Assembly (NCBI GenBank): GCA_008638375.1
Contig: CM018036.1
Span: 15,022,651 to 15,086,650 of the forward strand
Source of the DNA: Nyssa sinensis
Lineage: Eukaryota > Streptophyta > Magnoliopsida > Cornales > Nyssaceae
Direction of reading: 5' to 3'
Length of the DNA: 64,000 nt
Both the position numbers and the translations under genes were made by a program. Numbering within the stretch: position 1 is the first letter of the stretch; every line of letters begins with the position of its first letter. This document shows positions 53,280-63,658 of this stretch, piece by piece. The notes below the pieces were generated by a model. It searched no databases. It had not been told where the DNA came from and saw only the letters and a program-made list of their open reading frames with translations.

Positions 53280-56200
53280 AGGAAGAAGGAAAAACCAGGA
53301 ATCAGAAGTGGAAGCAGGAGAAGGAGAAGGCTTGCAACAGGAAAAGAACCAGAAAATTGATAAGCTATATCCAATTAGTTTTCTTTAAATTTTAAGCATG
53401 TTAATTTGATTCAATCGTAGGAGCTTGTAGAGTAAGAAAAATGGAAAACATTGCAAAAAGAATTATTGAAAATGGTTTAGAAACAAGAGAGAAAAGTCAG
53501 GTTGCAGGTCACGGTTAAGAGAGAAGGATAATCTGATTTTTTTCAAATTTTTCATGCGTTAAAACTAGGTTTAAATGGTTGGATGTTATTCTCATGAGGT
53601 GCAGAAGTGATGAGGGAAAGATTTGGAGCATAACCCGTGGCTGAGAGGCCACGAAATAGAGGAAAATGCAGTCGGCCGGAATCTGGGTTTTTGGCCGGAA
53701 AGTCTAGTGGGTAAATCGGAGGTGGCGAGGGTTAAAGGCCCAGGATAGTCCCCCAAAATCGTTCCCTAATGTCTTAGGATCAGTTTGGTGAAGAAATCAA
53801 AAAAATTGGACGTGAAAAACTGGAGAGAAATGGGGGAGAGAAGCTGCGGTTTCCGGTGACATAACCGGAGAAGAAGATCGGAGGTCGGCCGGAAAGTCGG
53901 GGGTCGACTAGGCGCCGTCGCTTGGGCCTGTTGGGTGTTAGAGAAGCTTGGGCCGCTTCTGATTTTGGGCCTATCTTAGATTGTAGGGTGTTGGGTGTTT
54001 TGAAATTAAAGGGGAAATTGAGCCTGCTTTGTTTATAAAATTTTGGGCCCAATGGTTTCAAATGAAAAAAAAAAAAAAAAAAAAGAAAGAAAAAGAGATG
54101 GGTTGCGGCTGCCAGGGATTGAACCCTGGTGGCGACTGGGGTCAAAGGCGCGTGAGATCGTGTGAGACAGGAGAATCTTGTGACTCTCTTTGCACTGAAT
54201 AAATATATATAATATATATTTAAAGTATTTAATTAATCAAATTAATTTAATTACATTAAATACTCCAAAATGTCCCTGAGTCCAAACGAGGCAAGTCTTA
54301 TATGTTTTCTTACTATCTCGGACCTCCTAAGACCAACGGTGAGGTCTGTGATGCGATGTGAGGTGCCGAAAAAAATAAAAGACCCATAGAACCCTTAAAA
54401 ATTACCAAAATGCCCCTGAGTCAAAACGCAGTCAAACGAACCTCGATTTGAGTAAACAAATAGTGAAATCTTATTATCTTGAACATTCCAGATTCAACTG
54501 TGGAGTCCGAATTATGAGGAGAGATCTCGGGAAATGGGGAACCATGGAAGTGCAGAATGACCGTTTTGCCCTTCTAGTCCGGATGTCCAAATTTAATTCC
54601 GCGAAGGTCCAAACCTATTTTCTTCGGCGTTTCGGACCCAATTATAGAATTTATTTTAGCAAAATAGAAACTAATAAATTAAAGACATAAAATTTGATGG
54701 ATAGCATCATTCAAGTGACCAACCGACTGAGTTACATTTTGTGGTTTTAGGAGCATCGAAAGGCAAGGAGAAGGCAGTCTGATCCTTCCACATTCTCACT
54801 GCTAGTCACTACACTACGAGTGCGGTTTATTAGGGTTGAGACCAACCCGTCAGGTACGATATATTGTGCTAAGTAAGAAATAGAATTGAGATTAGGAATA
54901 CTTGTTTTGCTGCCTTGATTGTTCACATGTTTGCTTGATTGTTCACATGCTTATGTGCTTCAAGCTATCTTGTTGTAAGTTGGGTGATAATGTGGATAAT
55001 GATTATGTGTATATCGCATGTGTTAGTGTAGTGTGTGAATTATACTCTTTGAGAACTGTTGACACTATGAAATATGTACTTGAAAGTATGCTTTATGTAT
55101 GAATGGGATGCATCATTGAGATTACATTATGACATGATGAAATCAGAGAATATTGGCATAGTGTGATTCCTTGGACATGGCGTGAGTTAAGCACTTGGTG
55201 CTTTGCATTATGAGGGTGCAGATCCTGTGGTGAAAAACCCAAAATCGGCCAATAGGTACTCGCCGGCCTGACGGATTCCTGACCGTGAAGCGAGACATAC
55301 GTGGCGGTACTCATGCCAGCGGGGAAGGACCGTATCATGAGACATAAGTGGGCATAGAGTTGCATGGGTGTGTCACGCATACTGCTCATATACTGTATAC
55401 TGTTCATATACTGCCATCGTGATATCGAATGCCATATAGAAATAACTGTACACTTGCACATGCCACGCCCTTAGTTTTGTTTCTTGCATTAGCATTATAT
55501 TGTACCAACATGTTGAGCTGACCCCTTTAGTGGGGCAAACATTTCAGATGATGTTCCCGCTGTACGAGATGTAGAGATGATTTGATTGGGGATTATGTTG
55601 GGGCCCGAGGGGCACATTTGATATTGTATAAGGGCATAAGCCCGAGACTGCTTCTTATTTTGTATGTTGTAAACAGAAGGACCAGACCCTATGTAATGTA
55701 TCAGAACAGTATGTAGAATGTATGTGATTATCCTAAATTATCTTTTATTTCTTTATTATTTTATTTCTTTTTGTCTCGTTACTCGCGCCTCGGGTTCGCT
55801 GGAATTCGGGGCGTGACAGACCAATCCTGCAGTATTGGCGCAAGAACAAAATGAAGCCGCTCCAAGAGTGAAAAAATCGCAAAGGACAAAGAACTTCTCT
55901 CAAGAAGAAGATAAATTAATTGTGTCTGCGTGGCTTAACACGAGTAAAGATGTAATTACTAGGAATGAACAACAAGGTGGTGCTTTCTGGCATAGAATAT
56001 TGAAATACTTTGAACTTCATGGAGGCAATCAAGAAGAGCGTTTGCAAGCTTCTATTAAAAGTCGTTGGACTGATATAAATGCAAAATGCGGCAAATTTGT
56101 CGGTTTTTATAGGCAAATTGAAAGACTGCGACAAAGTGGACACATCGAGCAAAATAATGTAATGATTGAATTTTTTTAGATAGACACTACTATGATTTGA

Positions 56201-56694
56201 TATTTGAACTATTGACTGAATGATTTCATATGTTTCTCAGGTTGACGAAGCAAAAGAAATGTTTGCTAAGATCATTGGAACACCATTTCAATACGAGCAT
56301 TGTTGGAATATATTGAAAATGGAGCGAAAATGGACTGATAATCTCACAAGCAATAAGAAAGCAAAAACCCATTCAACTGATAGTACTGTTGAATCAAATC
56401 ATGTTGAGTCTTGCTATTCAACTCCATATTTAGGGGATGACACTGAACCCTCGTCCACTCCCAATCTTGATAGGCCATTGGGCAGAAAGGCTTCGACGAA
56501 ACAACTTAAAAATAAAGAGAAGCAAACTGGTGTTGAAGCATCACTAGATCATCACCACTGGAATCAAAGAATGGAAGTGGAACGACAAAAAGTTTCTTAA
56601 CAGGAGATAGCATTGGAGCAACATCGTAGACAGTTAGAAATTGAAGAAAGGCAGGTGCAAGAATTGCAACGTAGAATGAATGGCAGAAAGAAAT
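52581..56694 (+). pseudogene. PIF/Harbinger second ORF (trihelix/Myb-like with NAM-associated C-terminus), split by a solo LTR
   Basis: First piece 52,581-52,660: MDSQFNGFFTDLLMN, then one extra T (after AAC at 52,625) shifts the frame. The solo LTR intervenes. The second piece, 55,824-56,158, has QNEAAPRVKKSQRTKNFSQE, LIVSAWLNTSKDVITRNEQ and SIKSRWTDINAKCGKFVGFY (Trp-rich Myb/trihelix fold). An intron at 56,159-56,240 (GT-AG) leads to the third piece (EAKEMFAKIIGTPFQYEHCW, RPLGRKASTKQLKNKEK), with a TAA at 56,598 and further helical sequence to 56,694. Such proteins accompany PIF transposases as accessory DNA-binding partners. Confidence 0.85.
52661..55818 (+). mobile_element. solo LTR (3,158 bp) of a Gypsy element, probably Tekay/Del-like
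   Basis: Starts TGTAATAACCCGAATTTT, ends GAATTCGGGGCGTGACA, and is flanked by the exact 5-bp duplication GACCA (52,656-52,660 and 55,819-55,823). No PBS, PPT or coding region lies inside, so it is a recombined single LTR. The great length and the CCCGAAT...GGGGCGTGACA ends recall Tekay/Del chromovirus LTRs; that assignment is inference. It contains (TA)n at 53,022-53,060 and (GA)n at 53,238-53,274. Its ORFs are not supported as genes. Confidence 0.85.
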
Positions 56695-56997
56695 GAAAAT
56701 CATGGAAACTGACACTACTAGCATGGACCCAATTTCTTCATCATATTGGAATAACCTTAAGATAGAGATTATGAATAAGCGGGGTTTTAGTTTTTAGTCG
56801 TTATTTATTATGTTGCTATTATTTTTTAATTTTTAGTCATTATTTAATGAGTTGCTATTATTTATGAAAAACTATATATTAAGTTTGATTGCTAGGAAAG
56901 TACTTGTGAAATTGAAAATACAACTTGAAATTGAAATTGAAAATGAAAATACAACTTGAAATTGAAATTGAGAAAATTATTCTTCGCCATGTCGTTC

Positions 56998-58258
56998 CTA
57001 CAAATGCTCGATAAGATCTGACTGTAGTTGAGAATGAGTTGCACTGTCCCTGATCTGACAATGGGTTTGCATGAAGTCTTCCAATTTTGGTGTATACGCA
57101 TGTGACACTTCTACAGGCGGATTTGCATCACTTCCATCAAAGTCATTGTTACCAATATCTCCTTCATCCTTGATGACCATATTATGCATTATTATGCACG
57201 CTTTCATAATATTTGCAAGTGTTTCTTCATCCCAAAAGCGTGTTGGTCCACACACAATTGCAAAACGAGCTTGAAGTACCCTAAATGCCCGATCTACATC
57301 TTTTCTTGCCGACTCTTGTGCTTTAGCAAAATGTTTTTTCTTCAAACCTTGTGGACAGGGAATTGTTTTTACAAATGTCGACCAGTTAGGATAAATACCA
57401 TCAGCTAGATAATATCCTATTGTATACTCATGGTCATTAATTGTATAGTTTACTGGAGGAGCATGACCATTTGCTAATAATGCAAAAACAGGGGACCTAT
57501 CTAGAACATTTATGTCATTCAGCGAACCAGGAAGCCCAAAGAATGCATGACATATCCAAAGATCTTGAGAAGCCATAGCTTCCAAAATGATTGTTGGTTC
57601 GTGACAATAACCAGTATACATACCTTGCCATATGGTTGGACAATCTTTCCTACTTCCAATGTATGCAATCAATACTCCCTAACATGCCGGGAAAGCCACG
57701 TTGTTCCCCCGTCTATAGCAATCGAGCAATATCGCTATTGTTTGGTGACCTCAGGTAATGGTCGCCAAACATTACAATAATAGCTTTCACAAACCTTCTC
57801 AAACTCTGTATGGCAATGCTTTCTCTAATTCTGATGTATTCATCTACAGAATCTGCCGGTGTTCCGTAAGCAAGAATTCTATAAGCAGTTGTTATCTTCT
57901 GAAAGGATGACAAACCGAGAACTCCAACGGCATCTGTTGTTTGGATGAAGTATGGATCGTGTTGTTCAACCTCATTTACAATTCGGAGAAAAAGAGTACG
58001 ACTCATTCGGAACCTCCTTCGGAAAAAACCTTCATATGCACAAGGGGTAGCAAAATAGTTACGGTAGAGTCTTTCCTGACCTTCAACTCTACCACGATTA
58101 ACTGTTCTGTGGCTTGGAATGGAACCATGATGCCTTCTTATCCGTCCCTGACTAGACCCTTCTGACCTTCTGGTTGCAGCATACAACATATCCAATTCAT
58201 CATTATCTTCTTCCTCAATATTGAGGATCTCTCTTAAAATATTAGCATAACGATTCAT
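56998..58258 (-). pseudogene. PIF/Harbinger DDE transposase (decayed)
   Basis: ATG at 58,258 (MNRYANILREILNIEEE). N-terminal part: YFATPCAYEGFFRRRFRMSR, SSFQKITTAYRILAYGTPAD, RESIAIQSLRRFVKAI. A TAG follows RLL (about 57,715), and a single extra base just after IDCIHWK (first catalytic Asp) shifts the frame. Then CPTIWQGMYTGYCHEPTIIL, GLPGSLNDINVLDRSP (second Asp), YYLADGIYPNWSTFVKTI and SARKDVDRAFRVLQARF. The usual ERAFG glutamate is Asp here. Ends at 56,998. It would have cut and pasted the element at TTA targets. Confidence 0.9.
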
Positions 58259-58424
58259 ATAGATTGATGAATGAAAATATGAAAGGATAAATAGTCAAAG
58301 AGAAAGGAGATATTGAATTTATAGAGAGAATGTAATATAGATGGATGAAAACATGAGAAAAATGATCATATTTATAGACGAATTTTACTTTTTTGAATGT
58401 TTATTTTGGCGATTAAATTTTCAA

Positions 58425-58570
58425 ATTTGAATTTCAACAGTTGAAATTCGAAATTCGAAATTCGAATTTCGGCGGACGAAATTTGAAATTTAAAATTTAA
58501 AATTTGAATTCAAAATTTGAAATTCGAAATTCAAAATTTGAAACTTGAAATTTGAAATTTGAAATTTTGA
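58425..58570. repeat. GAAATTT/GAAATTC simple palindromic repeat
   Basis: Repeated GAAATTYGAAATTY units in the subterminal region of the Harbinger element; the shorter copy has a reduced version (14,120-14,190). Confidence 0.8.
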
Positions 58571-58772
58571 CTATAAAATATATCCGTTAAGTTACGATCG
58601 TTATGTTTAATTATATTTTTTAATAAAAAATATTAAAATATTAAAATGGCACCCCATTTTAGCACCTGTCATTAGAGCAGATTTATAATTCAGGGGTGCA
58701 AAAACACTGTTCAAGGTTGTAAATGGGTGATTTGGCACCCCAAAATAAAACTCTCCCTTGGAGTTGCTCTTA

Positions 58773-59455
58773 GGATACTATGTTGAAATGTTTCTACTCG
58801 AAGTAACTAGATTTAGTTTTCGAAACAGGAAGAAGTGTTTCAAGGCATAGGTGGTTACTTTATTTTTGGTGGTGAAAAAAAAAAATTGATGTCATGATAT
58901 TTTAAAGTCTAATGGGCATTGTGGTGATGACTACTTGTTGATTAAACACTTTTTAGTTTCTCCATGTGAAATTTGTATAAATATTTATATGTTAACATCT
59001 ATGATTTCTCATACATAAAGATGTGCAAGTCTAAAATGTTCAAAGTAGTTATGGCTAATATGTTTAACTGTTTGTTTTTCCGTATTATTTACAAAGAAAA
59101 ATGTTTTTATTAATTCAAATTTTTGTATACTACAACTGATTGTTGGCTTTCTTTAATAGTATTCATTTATTTTATATGTGAAGAATTTTAATGATGAGAA
59201 AATTGAATGCTTTTCTTGGATAGGAAAGAAATTTTTGAATTTTATTTTTATATTCTGCCTCTTTTTAGATGGATGCTTTGTAATGTCCATTGTTCTATTA
59301 TTGATCATCCTTTTTAGGTTTCAGTAACAAATTGCAGTTGTAGTTACCTTGTGTGTAAATGAATGGGCATGTGCAACACACGAGCTACTGACTAGTATAT
59401 CAATATAGACATATTGTGCATTTTCTTCCCAAACCCATCAAGGAAACCAACTCCA
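58773..59455. other. no gene recognised
   Basis: AT-rich spacer between the Harbinger element and the PPR pseudogene. Confidence 0.5.
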
Positions 59456-59459
59456 CACA

Positions 59460-60395
59460 CAAATGTCCCTCTATCACAACTTTGTAACCATCTATAAGAA
59501 GTTAAGCCAGTCCATGCTCTAATGATCAAAACCTCCTAAATCTATGACACCTATTCTGTGAGTTGCCTTGCCGAGTTCTATGCCATTTCAAATTATAGAA
59601 GCCATGAATATGCCGAAATGATTGTTTACTCCATGGAAGAACCTTACACGTTCACTTGGAACACTTTAATTAGAGGCAACCTCATAAAGCAAAGTACCAA
59701 TAAAGCCATTTTGTTATATAATCAAATGTTATGCAAATTAGTCGAACCAAATCATTATACCTTTACATTAGTCCTCAAAGCATGCATCCTATTGTCAGAA
59801 GCAGAAGTTGGGAAGCAACTTCATTCACAAATCATGAAGTGGGGCTAAAACATAGCCCCTTTATTCGACATAAGCTAATTCATGTTTATGATGTGTTTGG
59901 GTTGATGGTAGATGCCCAGAAGTTGTTCGATACATGTTCGAAACTAGATATTATGACATGGAATAACATGCTCGAAGGGTATGCCAATAATGAAGATGGT
60001 GAATCACATCATCAAATATTTAACACAATGCCTTGTAGAGATTTGGTGTCTTGGAATACTATGATTGTGAGTAGGTGATTTTAGGGAAACGTTAGAGATG
60101 TTTCGAAGGATGCATAAGGAAGGAGAGCGACTAGACATAGTGACTTTAATTAGTGTTTTAATAGTTGTGGCCCATTTAGGTGCACTTGCTCAGGGAAAGT
60201 GGGTTCAAACTTGTATTAGGAAGCAAAGAATTGAGCTTGATGGGAAACTTTGTTCGGCTCTTGTGCACATGTATTCCAAGTATGGGTGTTTAGATGGAGC
60301 AATAAAGGCATTCAATGAGACAAAGCGGAAGAGTGTAGACGTTTGGATTGCCATGATAGGAGGGCTACCACAAATAACCAAAGCTCAAAAGCCGT
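59460..60395 (+). pseudogene. pentatricopeptide repeat (PPR, PLS-type) pseudogene, truncated at a CACTA end
   Basis: Starts in the leading part of a PLS-class PPR protein (VKPVHALMIKTS, a stop, then IYDTYSVSCLAEFYAIS). Repeat motifs follow: YTFTWNTLIRG, AILLYNQMLCKLVEPNHYTF, VLKACILLSEAEVGKQLHSQ, then after a stop HKLIHVYDVFGLMVDAQKLF, LVSWNTMIV, FRRMHKEGERLDIVTLISVL, LCSALVHMYSKYGCLDGAI and VDVWIAMIGGL. Similarity ends about 35 bases before the CACTA element at 60,396. Stops near 59,502, 59,846 and 60,076 and a frameshift show it is dead. Intact relatives act in organelle RNA processing. Confidence 0.85.
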
Positions 60396-60410
60396 CCCTA
60401 CAAGAAAAGG

Positions 60411-60860
60411 CACTATTAGCGATGCACGCGTGCGTCGCTAATAGTGGGAAAATGCGTCGCTAATGATATTTTGCGACGCACACCTGCACGTCGCTAAGGT
60501 CACCGCAAATATTGGCGTCGCTAATAGTATTGGCGACGCACAGACCTCTGAGCGTCGCTAAAAGAAACTATTAGCGACGCACAAATGGTGTCGCTAATAA
60601 TTGGGAATGGGCGTCACAAATATTATAAATAGAGGCAAAGAGCGTCGCTAAAAGGTACTATTAGCGACGCACACTTTGAGTGTCGCTAAAAGATACTATT
60701 AGCAACGACCCAGTGTGCGTCGCTAATACTTTAGCGACGACCCAGTGTGCGTCGCTAATAGTACCTTTTAGCGACGCTCACTATGCGTCGCTAATAGTGA
60801 ATTAACATTGTTGTTTCTTTACTTTTAGCGACGCCTTTCTGTGCGTCCCTAAAGGTTTTT
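60411..60860. repeat. CACTA subterminal repeats, GCGTCGCTAA / TTAGCGACGC
   Basis: Eleven copies of GTCGCTAA and at least five of TTAGCGACG (plus variants with one change) within about 440 bp, in both orientations and often as inverted pairs around CTATTAG. In CACTA elements such repeats bind the element-encoded TNPA-type protein. Confidence 0.9.
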
Positions 60861-61330
60861 TTTTTTTTTTTCTTTTTCCAACCATGTTTGCTTTGTTTTC
60901 TTTGTTGTTTTATTCCTGGTTAAACCTGTATCAATAGTCTTGATATACAATAAAATCCAAACATTATGAAATGAATATATTAAAAAAGAAAAATACATTC
61001 ATATATATATATATTATACTAATTGCGTACATTTGTAAAAGTACAATTTAATAATAAATAGAAAAATAAAAAATTGTCTCAAAACATATAACTACAAATG
61101 TCCATGAAAAGAAAAAAAAAACAAATAAAAATAATAAATCCTGATGCAAAACATAAAGACGGCGGCGCAATAATCCCGATCAATCTGAAATAAAGATCAA
61201 ATGGTATATATTAGAACAATTATTAAATATATATGAAATATAGAATGTGAATAGTTTATTTTTATTTTTTTTTGCATGCATAAATAGTAAAAACGACATA
61301 AAGTAGCATAAGTTATAAACCACTGATCCG
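60861..61330. other. AT-rich spacer inside the CACTA element
   Basis: A poly-T run, (TA)n and A-rich DNA; no gene seen. Confidence 0.6.
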
Positions 61331-63190
61331 AACTGATTTTTGTAAGTTTGTGCAAGTTTATTTTGTCATTTGTGAGGTGTTTGATGGGGTTTCGGGATAG
61401 TTAGGCCGATATCCGGTATTTTGGTCCGTCAAAACTCCAAAATGGGCTTTTTCAGAGCAAAAACTTGCATAAGTTTCAAACCGGGCATCCGAACCGAGTG
61501 CCGTAAGTTCATGCAAGTCAATTTTATCATTTTTGAGGTGTTTGATGGGGTTTTGGGCTCTTTTGGTTGATATATGGTATTTTGGTCTGTTAAAACTCCA
61601 AAATGGACCTTTTTGAGCTGAAACTTGCATAAGTTTCAAACCGGGCATCCGAACCGAGTGCCATAAGTTTGTGCAAATGTATTTTATCATTTTTGAGGTG
61701 TTTGATGGGGTTTGGGGTGGTTAGGCCGATATCTGGGGTTTTGGTCTGTCAAAACCTCAAAATGGGCCTTTTTGGACCTAAAACTTGCATAAGTTTCAAA
61801 TCGGGCATCCGAACCAATTACCATAAGTTCATGCAAGTCTATTTTATCATTTGTGAGGTGTGTGATGGGGTCTTAGTGTATTTAGGCTGATATCTGGCAT
61901 TTTGGTTTGTCAAAACCCCAAAATGGGCCTTTTTGGAGCTGAACTTGCATAACTTTTAAACCGGGTATCCGAACCGAGTGCTGTAAGTTCGTGCAAGTGT
62001 ATTTTATCATTTGTGAGGTGTGTGATGGGGTTTCGGTGTAGTTAGGATGATATCCGGCATTTTGGTCTGTCAAAACCCAAAAATGGGCCTTTTTGGAGCT
62101 GAAACTTGCATAAGTTTCAAACCGGGCATCCGAACTGAGTGCCGTAAGTTCTTGCAAGTTTATTTTATCATTTGTGAGGCATGTGATGGGGTTTCAGTGC
62201 AGTTAGGTCGATTTTTGGCATTTTGGTTTGTCAAAACCCCAAAATGGGCCTTTTTGGAGCTGAAACTTGCATAAGTTTCAAACCGGGCATTCGAACCGAG
62301 TGCCGTAAGTTCGTGAAAGTCTATTTTATCATTTGGGAGCTGTGTGATGCGTTGCCATAAGTTTGTGCAAGTGTATTTTATCATGTTTGAGGTGTTTGAT
62401 GGGGTTTTGGGGTGGTTAGGCCGTCCGGGGTTTTGGTCTGTCAAAACCCAAAAATAGGCCTTTTTGGACCTAAAACTTGTAAAAGTTTCAAACCGGGCAT
62501 CCGAACCGAGTGCTGTAAGTTTGTGTAAGTGTATTTTATCATTTGTGAGGTGTGTGATGGGGTTTCGGTGTAGTTAGGCCGATATCCGGCATTTTGGTCT
62601 GTCAAAACCCCAAAATGGGCCTTTTTGGAGCTGAAACTTGCATAACTTTCAAACCGGGCATTCAAACCTGAGTGCCGTAAGTTCGTGCAAGTGTATTTTA
62701 TCACTTAAGAGGTGTATGATGGGCTTTTGGTGTATTTAGGCCGATATCCGACATTTTGGTCTGTCAAAACCCCAAAATAGGCCTTTTTTGAGCTGAAACT
62801 TGCATAAGTTTCAAACCGGGCATCCGAACCGAGTGCTGTAAGTTCGTGCAAGTTTATTTTATCATTTTTGAGGTGTGTGATGGGGTTTCGGTGTAGTTAG
62901 GTCGATATCCGGCATTTTGGTCTATCAAAACCCCAAAATGGGCCTTCTTGGAGTTGAAACTTGCATAAGTTTCAAACCGGGCATCCAAACCGAGTGCCGT
63001 AAGTTCGTGCAAGTCTATTTTATCATTTGGGAGCTGTGTGATGGGGTTTCAGGGTGGTTAGGCCAATATCCAACATTGTGGTCTGTCAAAACCCTAAAAT
63101 GGGCATTTTTGAAGCTGAAACTTGCATCCTTATATAATTAAATAAGTTTGTGCAAGTCTGTTTTCATATGTGAAGTGTCATGCGGTTTGT
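61331..63190. repeat. 160-bp tandem repeat array, about 12 copies
   Basis: The marker RTAAGTTYGTGCAAGT recurs at 61,342, 61,503, 61,663, 61,823, 61,983, 62,144, 62,305, 62,515, 62,677, 62,838 and 62,999, a period of 160-162 bp. One unit near 62,345 has about 110 bp deleted, and the last copy is partial. Each unit holds AAACTTGCATAAGTTT (6-bp inverted arms), CCGGGCATCCGAACCGAGTG and CAAAATGGGCCTTTTTGG. The period is not a multiple of three, and the ORFs on both strands are by-products. Confidence 0.95.
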
Positions 63191-63276
63191 AGGCCGTTAG
63201 GCCGAAATCTTTTAAGGGGTTTTACTTAACATTTTCTATAAATAATAAATGTACCAAAGTAAATAATTTTAAAAAC

Positions 63277-63601
63277 TTACCAAGGCTGATCAGAGCCTCC
63301 CTGCTGACTGAGTATTGTCTTCATAAGAGTCTCTATCTGGGCCTGCCTCTCCTTGAGCTCTGTCATCTCAACCCTCATCTCTACATTCAGTCTCTCAGCT
63401 GCCTCAGCTATCTGGGTGGCTGCGTGAAACCTAGTATTGCTTTCGACGGTAGAGGACGATGCCATCGGCTCCATCCCACTCCCTAAGCCACGCACATATC
63501 CGCGCCTCTTGCCCAGAATAGTCTCTCGTATCTGGTCATCGGTCGGCGGTTGCTCACCCTTAGGGGTCGGCCGAACAAGCATCTCGACCATCTCATCCTA
63601 A
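63277..63601 (-). pseudogene. CACTA transposase fragment, Transposase_24 (Ptta/En/Spm) C-terminal exon
   Basis: After a plausible acceptor (TTTTTTTAG) the exon reads DEMVEMLVRP, PPTDDQIRETILGKRRGYVR, GLGSGMEPM, then a helical tail (VEMRVEMTELKERQAQIE) to the stop at 63,277. The 'ILGKR-x-GYVRGLG' segment is typical of the TNPA-like plant transposase family. The upstream exons of this protein are not present before it. Confidence 0.85.
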
Positions 63602-63658
63602 AAAAACATAAATATTTGTTACTACTTTTAAACATTTTATATTAATAGCCAGCCTAAG

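Larger units (their letters stand above)
51243..58769 (-). mobile_element. PIF/Harbinger transposon with both ORFs (decayed), split by a solo LTR
   Basis: Ends GAGCAACTCAAGGGGGAG and (reverse complement) GAGCAACTCCAAGGGAGAG with TTA duplications at 51,240-51,242 and 58,770-58,772. Transposase is on the minus strand and the trihelix-like ORF on the plus strand, arranged tail to tail. Without the 3,163 bp of solo LTR plus target duplication the element is about 4.4 kb. The 13,894-16,355 copy is its shorter relative. Confidence 0.9.

Noticed and set aside
53129..53395. 88-codon Arg/Glu-rich ORF in the solo LTR
   Set aside because: Translation of a (GA)n tract.
54100..54145. tRNA gene (CCAGGGTTCAATCCCTGG on the minus strand)
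   Set aside because: Only a T-arm-like stem is present; no acceptor, D or anticodon arms.
61358..62704. Several ORFs of 87-110 codons in the 160-bp array
   Set aside because: The period is not a multiple of three, so frames change from unit to unit; no family resemblance.
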